A stretch of 18,530 nt of DNA, from assembly GCA_015067125.1 (NCBI GenBank), contig SVNB01000022.1, forward strand, positions 1 through 18,530. The letters run 5' to 3'. The stretch comes from Oscillospiraceae bacterium (lineage in GTDB: Bacteria > Bacillota > Clostridia > Oscillospirales > Ruminococcaceae). Shown piece by piece: positions 6,856 through 13,900 of this stretch. Made by a program: the position numbers and the translations under genes. Position 1 is the stretch's first letter; each line of letters begins with the position of its first letter. Below the pieces are notes generated by a model. That model was not told the origin of the DNA and made no database searches. It saw only the letters and a program-made list of their open reading frames with translations.

Positions 6856-8061
6856 TTATTTTCCGAAAACGATTTCAACAGTATCCTGTGCGATCATAAG
6901 CTCTTCGTTGGTAGGAATTACCCATGCTTCAACTTTGCTGTCGCCGGTAGAGAATTTTGCTTCTTTGCGGCTTGCGTTGTTGTTGAGTTCTTCGCCGATG
7001 GAAAGGCCGAGGTATTCCATGTTGGAGCAGATTTCGCCGCGCTGTGCTGCGGAGTTTTCGCCGATGCCGCCGGTGAAGATGATTGCATCTACGCCGCCCA
7101 TTGCTGCCGCATAGCCGCCTGCGATCTTTTTGATCTGATAGGTGAACATATCAAGAGCAAGCTGTGCTCTGTGGTTGCCTTCTGCTGCTGCGTTTTCAAG
7201 GTCACGGCAGTCGGAAGAAATTCCGGAAATTCCAAGGAATCCGGATTTTTTGTTCATAAGGTTGCTCATCTGTTCGGGAGTAAGGCCTTCTTTATCCATA
7301 ACGTAAGTTACAACAGAAGGATCGATGCCGCCGCAGCGGGTTCCCATTACAAAACCGTCAAGAGGAGTAAGGCCCATGGAAGTATCGCAAACTTTGCCGT
7401 CTTTTACTGCGGAAAGGGAAGAACCGTTGCCAAGGTGGCAGATGATAAGTTTGGTGCCTTCGGGATCTTTACCGGTGATTTCGAAATATCTCTTGGTGAT
7501 GAAACGATGGGAGGTTCCGTGGAAGCCATAGCGGCGGATGGAATATTTCTCATAATATTCATAAGGAATGCCGAACATGTATGCTTTTTCGGGCATGGTC
7601 TGATGGAAGGAGGTATCGAAAACAGCGACCATGGGAGTTTCTTTGCCGAAGACTTCCTGGCAAGCTGCCATTGCAACAGCCTGGGGCGGGTTATGAAGAG
7701 GACCAAGGTCACGGAATTTTACGCCGATATCTTCGATAAGTTCATCGGTAACGATGGTGGAAGCTTTGTATTTTTCGGAACCGTGAAGAACGCGGTGACC
7801 GATTGCTTTGATTTCGCTGATGTTTTCTACAACTTTGTTTTCGCCTTCGGTAAGAAGTTTAACAAGTTCTTCAAATGCTTCTTTGTGGGTGGGGAAGCTT
7901 ACGTCATATTCAGCTTTATAGCCGGATTCGGTTTTGTGGCTGATTCTGCCGTCGATGCCGATTCTTTCGCAAAGGCCTTTTGCTACGACATCCTGGGTAT
8001 CCATCTCGATAAGCTGATACTTAAGAGAGGAGCTGCCTGCGTTGATAACAAGTACTTTCAT
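6856..8061 (-). CDS. ackA: Acetate kinase
   Basis: Converts acetyl phosphate + ADP to acetate + ATP, the ATP-yielding last step of acetate fermentation; it is reversible. 401 residues, the family's usual size. ASKHA-fold motifs are all present: N7 in VINAGSSSLK, R90 in GHRVLHG, H123 in LHNPPQ, D149 in VFDTSFH, H181 in GFHGTSH, R242 in GTRCGGIDP, FTGGIGEN, and E386 in PTNEE. GGAGG (8072-8076) lies 10 nt before the ATG. Phosphotransacetylase (pta), the usual partner, is not in the window, and ackA looks monocistronic. Its promoter overlaps that of the divergent tmcAL. Confidence 0.97.
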   Translation of the reverse strand: MKVLVINAGSSSLKYQLIEMDTQDVVAKGLCERIGIDGRISHKTESGYKAEYDVSFPTHKEAFEELVKLLTEGENKVVENISEIKAIGHRVLHGSEKYKASTIVTDELIEDIGVKFRDLGPLHNPPQAVAMAACQEVFGKETPMVAVFDTSFHQTMPEKAYMFGIPYEYYEKYSIRRYGFHGTSHRFITKRYFEITGKDPEGTKLIICHLGNGSSLSAVKDGKVCDTSMGLTPLDGFVMGTRCGGIDPSVVTYVMDKEGLTPEQMSNLMNKKSGFLGISGISSDCRDLENAAAEGNHRAQLALDMFTYQIKKIAGGYAAAMGGVDAIIFTGGIGENSAAQRGEICSNMEYLGLSIGEELNNNASRKEAKFSTGDSKVEAWVIPTNEELMIAQDTVEIVFGK

Positions 8062-8138
8062 GTTTTTTTAACCTCCAAGTATGTTGTCCCGAAAAAATTT
8101 TTTCCTTTTGTTTTCGGGCACGGCACTGCCGGCCTTCA

Positions 8139-8167
8139 TTGACATTCGGGTGACAATTATATATTAT
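8139..8167 (+). promoter_or_regulatory. Predicted sigma-A promoter of tmcAL
   Basis: Consensus TTGACA (8139-8144), a 17-nt spacer, then TATTAT (8162-8167). The predicted leader is about 80 nt. Its -10 box occupies the same base pairs as the ackA -10 box on the other strand. Confidence 0.7.
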
Positions 8168-8189
8168 TACATTGTAAAGCAAATTGCAA
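8161..8189 (-). promoter_or_regulatory. Predicted sigma-A promoter of ackA
   Basis: Minus-strand TTGCAA (8184-8189), a 17-nt spacer, then TAATAT (8161-8166). Overlaps the oppositely directed tmcAL promoter. Confidence 0.65.
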
Positions 8190-8252
8190 GGATAAACCGT
8201 TAAAAAGTTGATTAAAATACCTATTTCTTTGCAAAAAACGGAGGAACAGCAG

Positions 8253-9449
8253 ATGAAAATCGCAGGAATTATAGCGGAATACGATCCTTTTCATAACGGC
8301 CACGCATACCAGATAGCCAAAACCCGCGAAATGGGCGCAGATGCCGTTGTTGCGGTTCTTGGCGGAGAATTCACCCAGCGCGGCGAACCCGCTTGGTGCT
8401 CAAAATATTTAAGGGCAGAAGCCGCCCTGCTCTGCGGTGCGGATCTGGTGCTCGAGCTTCCTGTTCCGTACGCCGTTGGTTCCGCAGAAAGATTTGCCGA
8501 AGGCGGAATAAAAATTCTTGATGCTCTTGGCTGTGTCGATGTGCTCAGCTTTGGAAGCGAAAGCGGCGATGCAGAAAAAATAATGGCTTTTGCCGCTCTT
8601 TCTGAACAGAAAGAATTTATCGAAGAATACAAAAAATCCCTTTCCGAAGGGATTTCCGCACCGGCCGCAAGGCAAAAAGCCGCAGAAAAACTTGCGCCGG
8701 AACTTTCTTCCGTTGCGGCAAACCCAAACGATACCCTTGGCGCGGAATACTGCAAATGGCTTTTGCGGCTTAACAGCAAAATAAAACCTGTTACCGTAAA
8801 AAGATACGGCGCAGGCCACGGCGAAATCGCCGTGCTCAAAAGCGGCATTGCTTCCGCAACCTATCTTCGAAGTTTTGACGAACCGGAGGATATTTTTCCC
8901 TTTGTGCCGTATAAAGTATATGAACTTCTGGCGAAGGCTTACCGGGAAGGTGGGCTTCCCTTCAGCGAGAAAAAAATCGAACCCGCCGTGCTTGCGGTGC
9001 TGCGCATGATGCGCGAGGAGGACTTTGCAAAAGTGCCGGACTGTGCCGCCGAAGGGCTTTATCATCGGGTTTTTGATGCAGTCAGGGAATCCCGTTCCCT
9101 TGCGGAACTTTATGAAAATATAAAAACAAAGCGCTATGCCTTAAGCCGGATAAAGCGCATTGTTTCCGGCGCATTTATCGGCCTTGATGATTCCGTGCTC
9201 AAAGCTGCCGATCTTCCGTATATCCGCGTGCTCGGCATGAACGAAGCCGGAGCAGCGGTGCTCAAAAAAGCAAAAGAAAACGGCTGTCCGCTCCCCGTTT
9301 CCGCTTCTCTTGCGGAACTTGCCAAAACTTCCGGAACCGCGGAGCACTTTGCCATGCTCGAATCCCGCGCAGAAGACCTTTGGCAGCTGGGTCTGCCGAA
9401 TCCCGGAAAATGCGGACTTGCCTATACAACAAAAATCATAAAAAAATAA
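8253..9449 (+). CDS. tmcAL: tRNA(Met) cytidine acetate ligase TmcAL (YlbM family)
   Basis: Uses acetate and ATP, via acetyl-AMP, to make N4-acetylcytidine at the wobble position of elongator tRNA-Met. 398 residues, normal for the family. The nucleotidyltransferase signature is at the N-terminus: GIIAEYDPFHNGH with HNGH at 14-17 (family consensus has Asn where this has Asp11). Further family motifs are GEFTQRGEPA, LELPVPYAVGSAERFAEGG and SFGSESG. The C-terminal half is the helical tRNA-binding part. Start: ATG at 8253 with GGAGG 8 nt upstream; an in-frame TTG 15 codons earlier has no ribosome binding site. It is divergent from ackA, whose product makes the acetate it consumes. Confidence 0.94.
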   Translation: MKIAGIIAEYDPFHNGHAYQIAKTREMGADAVVAVLGGEFTQRGEPAWCSKYLRAEAALLCGADLVLELPVPYAVGSAERFAEGGIKILDALGCVDVLSFGSESGDAEKIMAFAALSEQKEFIEEYKKSLSEGISAPAARQKAAEKLAPELSSVAANPNDTLGAEYCKWLLRLNSKIKPVTVKRYGAGHGEIAVLKSGIASATYLRSFDEPEDIFPFVPYKVYELLAKAYREGGLPFSEKKIEPAVLAVLRMMREEDFAKVPDCAAEGLYHRVFDAVRESRSLAELYENIKTKRYALSRIKRIVSGAFIGLDDSVLKAADLPYIRVLGMNEAGAAVLKKAKENGCPLPVSASLAELAKTSGTAEHFAMLESRAEDLWQLGLPNPGKCGLAYTTKIIKK

Positions 9450-9460
9450 TTTTTAAAAAA

Positions 9461-9496
9461 TAATCCCTCTGTTTTGCTGCAAAAACAGGGGGATTA
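9461..9496. terminator. Stem-loop after tmcAL, possible weak terminator
   Basis: 15-bp stem TAATCCCTCTGTTTT (9461-9475) / AAAACAGGGGGATTA (9482-9496) with one G-T pair. No T-tract follows on the plus strand, so it may be a weak terminator or an mRNA 3' stabiliser rather than a full stop. Confidence 0.5.
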
Positions 9497-9541
9497 TACA
9501 CTATATAGGCAAAGAGTAATTTTTTGGAAGAAGTGATATGA

Positions 9542-11305
9542 ATGAAAAAACTTTTGTTTTTTGTTATTTTTGCGTTTTTATTCTGTTCCTGCGGTGTTCC
9601 GGAACCTGCTACGGAAGAAGGCTTCCCGGAAGAAATTCTTTTGCCGAAGGAGGAAAGCTCTTCTGAACCCGCTCCGGAAAACAGCGAAAATCAAAGCGAA
9701 GCCGGATATAGACTTACGACCTATGCCGGCGGTACCCAGCGGCTTGAATCTCTGGGAATTTCGCACAGTGCATCAAACGTCATTTCCGAAGAGGACGGAC
9801 GCATCACCTTTGACCTCACCCTTAAAAAGGGCGAAAAGGAAATAACCGAAAACTTTGGCGGATATGTTCTTTCGAGCGAAACTTACGGTTTGCACTATGA
9901 ATGGGGCGGATATTCCCTTACCTCCAACGGACATTTGGCGCTGTGCGGAATCAATAAGATAATTATTATAAATCCTGTGGATTTTTCTGTGATTGACATT
10001 AAATTTGAACTTGAAGGACTTACGGCAGAAAACCGCGATCTTTGGATAAGCGGCGTTATTTTTGATGAAAACAACGAAAACTGGGTGGTTTCCGCGGCAG
10101 AAGGCGCCCCAAGCCTCGAATATCCAGAATATATGTCCTGGCGGATTTTTGTCTTTGATAAAGACGGAAAGCTTCTTTCCGAGTATAATCCAAAAGCTTC
10201 CGCGCTTTACGGCGGCTGGGGAGATTTTGCCACGCCATATATTGCATCAAAATGCACCGTTCTGAACAAGGGCGGCAAAACCTATTATTCCTTCGGAGCT
10301 CAGTGCTACTGCATTGATGACGGAAAAAGCTATCGGGGTTCCTCCGTAGCCGAACCTTATGAAGCAAAAACCGGACGGTATTCCCTTTATTTTTATCATT
10401 GTTACAATACGGATTACGAAGGCGAAGGCTACAATCCCGGAAAAGACCTTGGCTTTTACGCAGTGCTTTTTGAAAACGAAAACATCCATTCATTCTTTTC
10501 CACCGGCGATAATTATATGAGTGTTTCGTGGGACAGAGAAACCGGAAAACAGACCCTTGAACTCACCCACAACGGCCGTCTCGGGTTCACCCTTGAAAAC
10601 AGCTATCTTGCAAAAACCATGGAGCTGGATTTTGAAAAAGAAACTTACAGCATAAGCTATAATTATACTGACGAAAACCTTGCGGAACTTATAGATACTT
10701 CCGCCGACGGAAATTATTCCCTTTGGCAGGCGGCCGTAGATGCCGGCGGCGAAGCATATTTTTACGAAGTTGCCCTTAAAAACAACCAAACCGGAGAGAT
10801 AAAGCGCGTTGCGCCAAACGGCACCAATATAGGTTCGCACTCTTCCGAAGGATTTTTGAAAAACGGCGATTTTTACGTCTTTTCCACAAGCGGATTCAAA
10901 ATTTATTCTCCGGAAAACTGCGAGGTTGTTTTTGATATTTCAGAAAACTTTATGAGTGAAGAAAACGGCGGCAAAAAAATTATCCACACCTTCCGCCGCG
11001 ACCCCGATGATTTCAGTTTTATCGTCGTATATTCCGATGTCTCCGGGTACAGCAATGAAGATATACAAAACGCTTATGATGCAGGAACCATGCCTTATAC
11101 AATAAAGCTTGCTTTTCTTGATAAAGACGGAAATCTGATCGAAGATTTTGACAGCGGCGTTTTTGTAAACGCAAGCTATTTTGGCATACAGACTGCGGAA
11201 ATGAGGTATTCCAAAGACCAGATCGTGCTTTTTTCGGATATTAACGGAAAAGGCTATTCCCCTTTCAGAATCGTTTTTGATCTTGAAACCAAAACTTTTT
11301 TATAA
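9542..11305 (+). CDS. Large predicted lipoprotein, possibly beta-propeller-like
   Basis: 587 residues. The N-terminus MKKLLFFVIFAFLFCSC is a short lipoprotein-type signal peptide with the likely lipidated Cys at 17 (Cys15 is also near), followed by a Pro/Glu/Ser-rich linker to about residue 55. The body contains repeated strand-turn-strand units of the type IFVFDKDGKLLSEY, KLAFLDKDGNLIEDF and FKIYSPENCEVVFDIS, as in WD40- or quinoprotein-like propellers; this is inference from pattern only. No catalytic residues recognised. Start: ATG at 9542, which heads the signal peptide; the ribosome binding site is weak (GGAAG, 11 nt away). It lies 92 nt after tmcAL on the same strand and is convergent with the iscS operon. 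Family unknown. Confidence 0.82.
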   Translation: MKKLLFFVIFAFLFCSCGVPEPATEEGFPEEILLPKEESSSEPAPENSENQSEAGYRLTTYAGGTQRLESLGISHSASNVISEEDGRITFDLTLKKGEKEITENFGGYVLSSETYGLHYEWGGYSLTSNGHLALCGINKIIIINPVDFSVIDIKFELEGLTAENRDLWISGVIFDENNENWVVSAAEGAPSLEYPEYMSWRIFVFDKDGKLLSEYNPKASALYGGWGDFATPYIASKCTVLNKGGKTYYSFGAQCYCIDDGKSYRGSSVAEPYEAKTGRYSLYFYHCYNTDYEGEGYNPGKDLGFYAVLFENENIHSFFSTGDNYMSVSWDRETGKQTLELTHNGRLGFTLENSYLAKTMELDFEKETYSISYNYTDENLAELIDTSADGNYSLWQAAVDAGGEAYFYEVALKNNQTGEIKRVAPNGTNIGSHSSEGFLKNGDFYVFSTSGFKIYSPENCEVVFDISENFMSEENGGKKIIHTFRRDPDDFSFIVVYSDVSGYSNEDIQNAYDAGTMPYTIKLAFLDKDGNLIEDFDSGVFVNASYFGIQTAEMRYSKDQIVLFSDINGKGYSPFRIVFDLETKTFL

Positions 11306-11320
11306 ATAGGGCAAAAAAAC

Positions 11321-11342
11321 AAAGCCGCCATACGGCGGCTTT
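11321..11342. terminator. Bidirectional terminator between convergent genes
   Basis: Stem AAAGCCGCC (11321-11329) / GGCGGCTTT (11334-11342) with a 4-nt loop. It is followed on the plus strand by AATTTTTT and preceded by an A-tract that serves the minus strand. It separates the lipoprotein gene from the superoxide reductase gene. Confidence 0.88.
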
Positions 11343-11360
11343 AATTTTTTATCTCTGTAA

Positions 11361-11717
11361 TCAGATTTCTTTTTTCCAAAGACCGTGAAGGTTGCAGTAT
11401 TCATAAGCCGCAACGGGTTCGTCATCGTTAAGAACAAATTTTGCTTCAGGAGCATCGCCCACTTCAAGATATTTGATCTGGAAGCCCTTTTTGGTTTCAA
11501 GAATCACCCACGCAATGTGGTGTTCCGGAAGCATCGGGTGGGTAACTTCGCCCACTTTTACGGTAACAACGTCATCTTTGATTTCCACAACGGGAACGTG
11601 TTTTTCCAGTGCGGCGTCCACGGAACCGGGAATAAGCTCGGTTTTTTCAAGGGTGCCGTTCTGTTCTCCAAGGTTAAGCAGGATTTTGTCGCATCCTTCG
11701 CAATGGTAAATTCTCAT
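11361..11717 (-). CDS. Superoxide reductase (desulfoferrodoxin family, degenerate center I)
   Basis: Reduces superoxide to hydrogen peroxide without releasing oxygen, protecting anaerobes. 118 residues. The catalytic Fe(His)4Cys site is complete: H40 in EKHVPV (with the conserved Glu/Lys pair), H60 in THPM, H66 in EHHIAW, C108 and H111 in CNLHG. The N-terminal desulforedoxin-like part keeps CEGC (Cys6, Cys9) but lacks the second Cys-Cys pair that completes the center I iron site, resembling class III enzymes such as that of Treponema pallidum. Start: ATG at 11715-11717 with AGGAGA upstream; a longer reading would add 18 unrelated residues. It is the last gene of an iscS-iscU-SOR operon, with only 34 nt to the end of iscU. 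Confidence 0.92.
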   Translation of the reverse strand: MRIYHCEGCDKILLNLGEQNGTLEKTELIPGSVDAALEKHVPVVEIKDDVVTVKVGEVTHPMLPEHHIAWVILETKKGFQIKYLEVGDAPEAKFVLNDDEPVAAYEYCNLHGLWKKEI

Positions 11718-11751
11718 AAGTCTATCTCCTTTTCTGTTTGTATTTGTTTTT

Positions 11752-12174
11752 TTATTCCTCGCACTCGACAACGCCGATGGGGCCTACAATGGGCAGCGGA
11801 TCAATGCCAAGGCGGGTATAATAATCGGAAAGAGCGGATTTTACCGCCTGTTCCGCAAGAACGGAACAGTGGATTTTTACTGCCGGAAGGCCGTCAAGAG
11901 CTTCCACAACAGCTTTGTTTGTAAGTTTAAGGGCATCGTCGATGGATTTTCCTTTGATCATTTCGGTTGCCATGGAACTGGTTGCAATGGCGGCGCCGCA
12001 GCCAAAGGTTTTAAATTTTACATCAACAATAATACCGTTTTCAATTTTAAGATACATTTTCATAATATCGCCGCATTTTGCGTTGCCAACTTCGCCGATG
12101 CCGTTGGCATCTTCGATTTCGCCCACGTTGCGGGGATTGGAAAAATGATCGAATACTTTTTCAGAATATAACAT
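11752..12174 (-). CDS. iscU: Fe-S cluster assembly scaffold IscU (NifU-like)
   Basis: Scaffold on which IscS-derived sulfur and iron are assembled into [2Fe-2S] clusters before transfer to target proteins. 140 residues with the three cluster-ligand cysteines and their context: C34 in NAKCGD (with D36), C59 in FGCGAA, and C103 in IHCSVLAE. It lacks the extra ferredoxin and C-terminal domains of true NifU and the zinc-site insert of SufU. GGAGG lies 8 nt before the ATG. It sits 90 nt downstream of iscS and upstream of the superoxide reductase gene. No hscA, hscB, iscA or fdx follows, which is usual for short clostridial isc operons. Confidence 0.95.
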   Translation of the reverse strand: MLYSEKVFDHFSNPRNVGEIEDANGIGEVGNAKCGDIMKMYLKIENGIIVDVKFKTFGCGAAIATSSMATEMIKGKSIDDALKLTNKAVVEALDGLPAVKIHCSVLAEQAVKSALSDYYTRLGIDPLPIVGPIGVVECEE

Positions 12175-12264
12175 TTGTATTTCCTCCGATTTTATGCAAG
12201 GGATTTTTCGGTTTAAATTTCTTTTTTAAAGAAAGGCATCTGCAAAGCAGACGGAAGGGGTTTA

Positions 12265-13470
12265 TCAGCGCATCATTTTAACTTTTTTGTTTTCGCCTTT
12301 CATCATGGCTTCCCAAAGGGGACTCATGGCGCGCAGTCTTTCAACAATTCCGGGAAGAACCTCGAGAATGTAATCAACGTCCTCTTCCGTGGTATCATCA
12401 GAAAGGCTGATGCGCAGAGAACCGTGAGCCACCTCGTGAACCAATCCAAGAGAAAGCAGAACGTGGCTTGGATCAAGAGAACCGGAGGTGCAGGCAGAAC
12501 CGGAACTTGCGCAGATTCCGTACATATCAAGGCTTAAAAGCAGGCTTTCGCCTTCGATTCCCTCTATGGAAATATTCACATTGCCGGGAAGGCGTTTTTC
12601 TCTGTCGCCGTTAAGGCGGGTTTTTTCGATTTTAAGAATATTATCAATAAGTTTATCGCGCAGAATTCTGGTTTTCGCGGCGCGTTCTTCTATATTTTCG
12701 TTCGCGATCTGCATGGCTTTTGCAAAGCCTACAATAGCGGCTACGTTTTCTGTGCCGGCACGTTTGCCTTTTTCCTGGCCGCCGCCATCAATAAGGTTGG
12801 GAAGCACCACGCCTTTTCTTACGTAAAGCATTCCTATGCCTTTTTGCGCGTGAATTTTGTGACCGGAAAGAGAAAGCATATCCACATTAAGTTCGTTCAC
12901 GTCGATTTTAACGTGTCCCATAGCCTGAACAGCATCTGTATGGAACCAGATTTTATGTTCACGGCAGATTCTGCCGATTTCCGCAATGGGCTGAACAGTT
13001 CCGATTTCGTTATTGGCAAACATGATGGTAACAAGGCCTGTATCCGGTCTTATTGCTGCTTCAACGTCTTCGGGTTTTACAATGCCGTTTTCATAAACGG
13101 GAAGATAGGTAACTTCGAATCCCTGTTTTTCAAGCGCCTTGCAGGTATGAAGAATTGCGTGGTGTTCAAAAACAGAAGTGATTATATGTTTTTTCCCTTT
13201 TTTTGCAAGGGTCTGCATTGCGCCTTTAAGCGCCCAGTTATCGGATTCTGAACCGCAGGAGGTAAAATAAACCTCGCCCGGTTCCGCGCCGATCACGGCT
13301 GCCACGTCTTCGTGAGCTTTTTTTAAAGCCCAGCCGGCCTCGCGGCCTTTGGAATATATGCTGGAAGCGTTGCCATAGCCTTCGGTAAGCCAGGGCATCA
13401 TCGCATCAAGAACTTCTTTGGAGATGGGAGTCGTTGCGGCGTTATCCACATAGACAAAACGTTTTTCCAA
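12265..13470 (-). CDS. iscS: Cysteine desulfurase IscS/NifS
   Basis: PLP enzyme that converts cysteine to alanine and hands the sulfur to IscU. 401 residues. Motifs in order: YVDNAATTP at the N-terminus, EHHA (His103-104, cofactor stacking), D179 in FHTDAVQ, PLP lysine K205 in SGHK, the RAGTEN phosphate-binding motif, and the active-site C327 in SGSACTSGS of the IscS/NifS group I loop. Start: TTG at 13468-13470, because GGAGG (13479-13483) is 8 nt upstream and MEKRFVYVDNAATTP is the normal family start; 25 further open codons upstream contain this ribosome binding site and the -10 region. First gene of the operon with iscU and SOR. No Rrf2/IscR regulator gene is adjacent. Confidence 0.95.
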   Translation of the reverse strand: MEKRFVYVDNAATTPISKEVLDAMMPWLTEGYGNASSIYSKGREAGWALKKAHEDVAAVIGAEPGEVYFTSCGSESDNWALKGAMQTLAKKGKKHIITSVFEHHAILHTCKALEKQGFEVTYLPVYENGIVKPEDVEAAIRPDTGLVTIMFANNEIGTVQPIAEIGRICREHKIWFHTDAVQAMGHVKIDVNELNVDMLSLSGHKIHAQKGIGMLYVRKGVVLPNLIDGGGQEKGKRAGTENVAAIVGFAKAMQIANENIEERAAKTRILRDKLIDNILKIEKTRLNGDREKRLPGNVNISIEGIEGESLLLSLDMYGICASSGSACTSGSLDPSHVLLSLGLVHEVAHGSLRISLSDDTTEEDVDYILEVLPGIVERLRAMSPLWEAMMKGENKKVKMMR

Positions 13471-13516
13471 ACTGTTTTCCTCCTTAAATAAATTAACCTT
13501 TTCGGTTCCGGATTTT

Positions 13517-13545
13517 ATATTATACCTTTTTTGTAGGAATTGCAA
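13517..13545 (-). promoter_or_regulatory. Predicted sigma-A promoter of the iscS operon
   Basis: Minus-strand TTGCAA (13540-13545), a 17-nt spacer, then TAATAT (13517-13522), the same two hexamers as the ackA promoter. A consensus TATAAT overlaps the -10 two bases upstream but would give a 15-nt spacer. I see no IscR-like palindrome. Confidence 0.65.
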
Positions 13546-13590
13546 TATATATTTGATAATATTTCCAAAATATTTAAAAATATACCGAAA

Positions 13591-13802
13591 AAAGGCGTGA
13601 CCGGGGGATTCTTTTATAAATTACCGGGGCGTTTTATCGAAACATCGTAGGGGCGGCCCTGTGTGGCCGCCCGTAATGGCCCCTTACCTAAAGTGATACT
13701 TTCTGTAGGGACCGTCGTCCCCGACGGTCCGTTTTTTCGGAACGCTGAGGACAGCGTTCCCTACGGTTAGCGCAATAAAGCGGGCGGATAGTATCCGCGC
13801 CA
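13591..13802. repeat. Intergenic palindromic repeat, block B
   Basis: Two modules, both found inverted in block C. Module 1 (13591-13680), with the palindrome GGGCGGCC/GGCCGCCC, matches 18322-18411 at roughly 85-90% by eye. Module 2 (13699-13767) is identical over 69 nt to the complement of 17950-18018 and consists of two GC-rich hairpins, GGACCGTCG/CGACGGTCC and GGAACGCTG/CAGCGTTCC. The tail (about 13780-13800, GGGCGGATAGTATCCGCGCC) is another palindrome related to 1788-1810 of block A. This block, the two flanking promoters and AT-rich DNA account for the 430-nt gap between iscS and pepF; no gene is seen. Confidence 0.88.
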
Positions 13803-13833
13803 TAAAGCAGACTGTTGATAATTTCTACTTTTA

Positions 13834-13862
13834 TTGACTTGACTGGTGAAAATTGCTATTAT
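13834..13862 (+). promoter_or_regulatory. Predicted sigma-A promoter of pepF
   Basis: TTGACT (13834-13839), a 17-nt spacer, then TATTAT (13857-13862). The -35 hexamer is directly repeated 5 nt downstream. The predicted leader is about 30 nt. Confidence 0.7.
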
Positions 13863-13900
13863 AGCCTTGTAAATTTTTGTATGGAAAGGAAAGATTTTAT

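Noticed and set aside
6826..8142. A 438-codon open frame antisense to ackA
   Set aside because: Composition is unlike a real protein and it runs through the ackA promoter-proximal and terminator DNA; ackA motifs are unambiguous.
11361..11717. Full two-iron desulfoferrodoxin
   Set aside because: Only Cys6 and Cys9 of center I are present; the second Cys pair is missing, so only the catalytic center can be supported.
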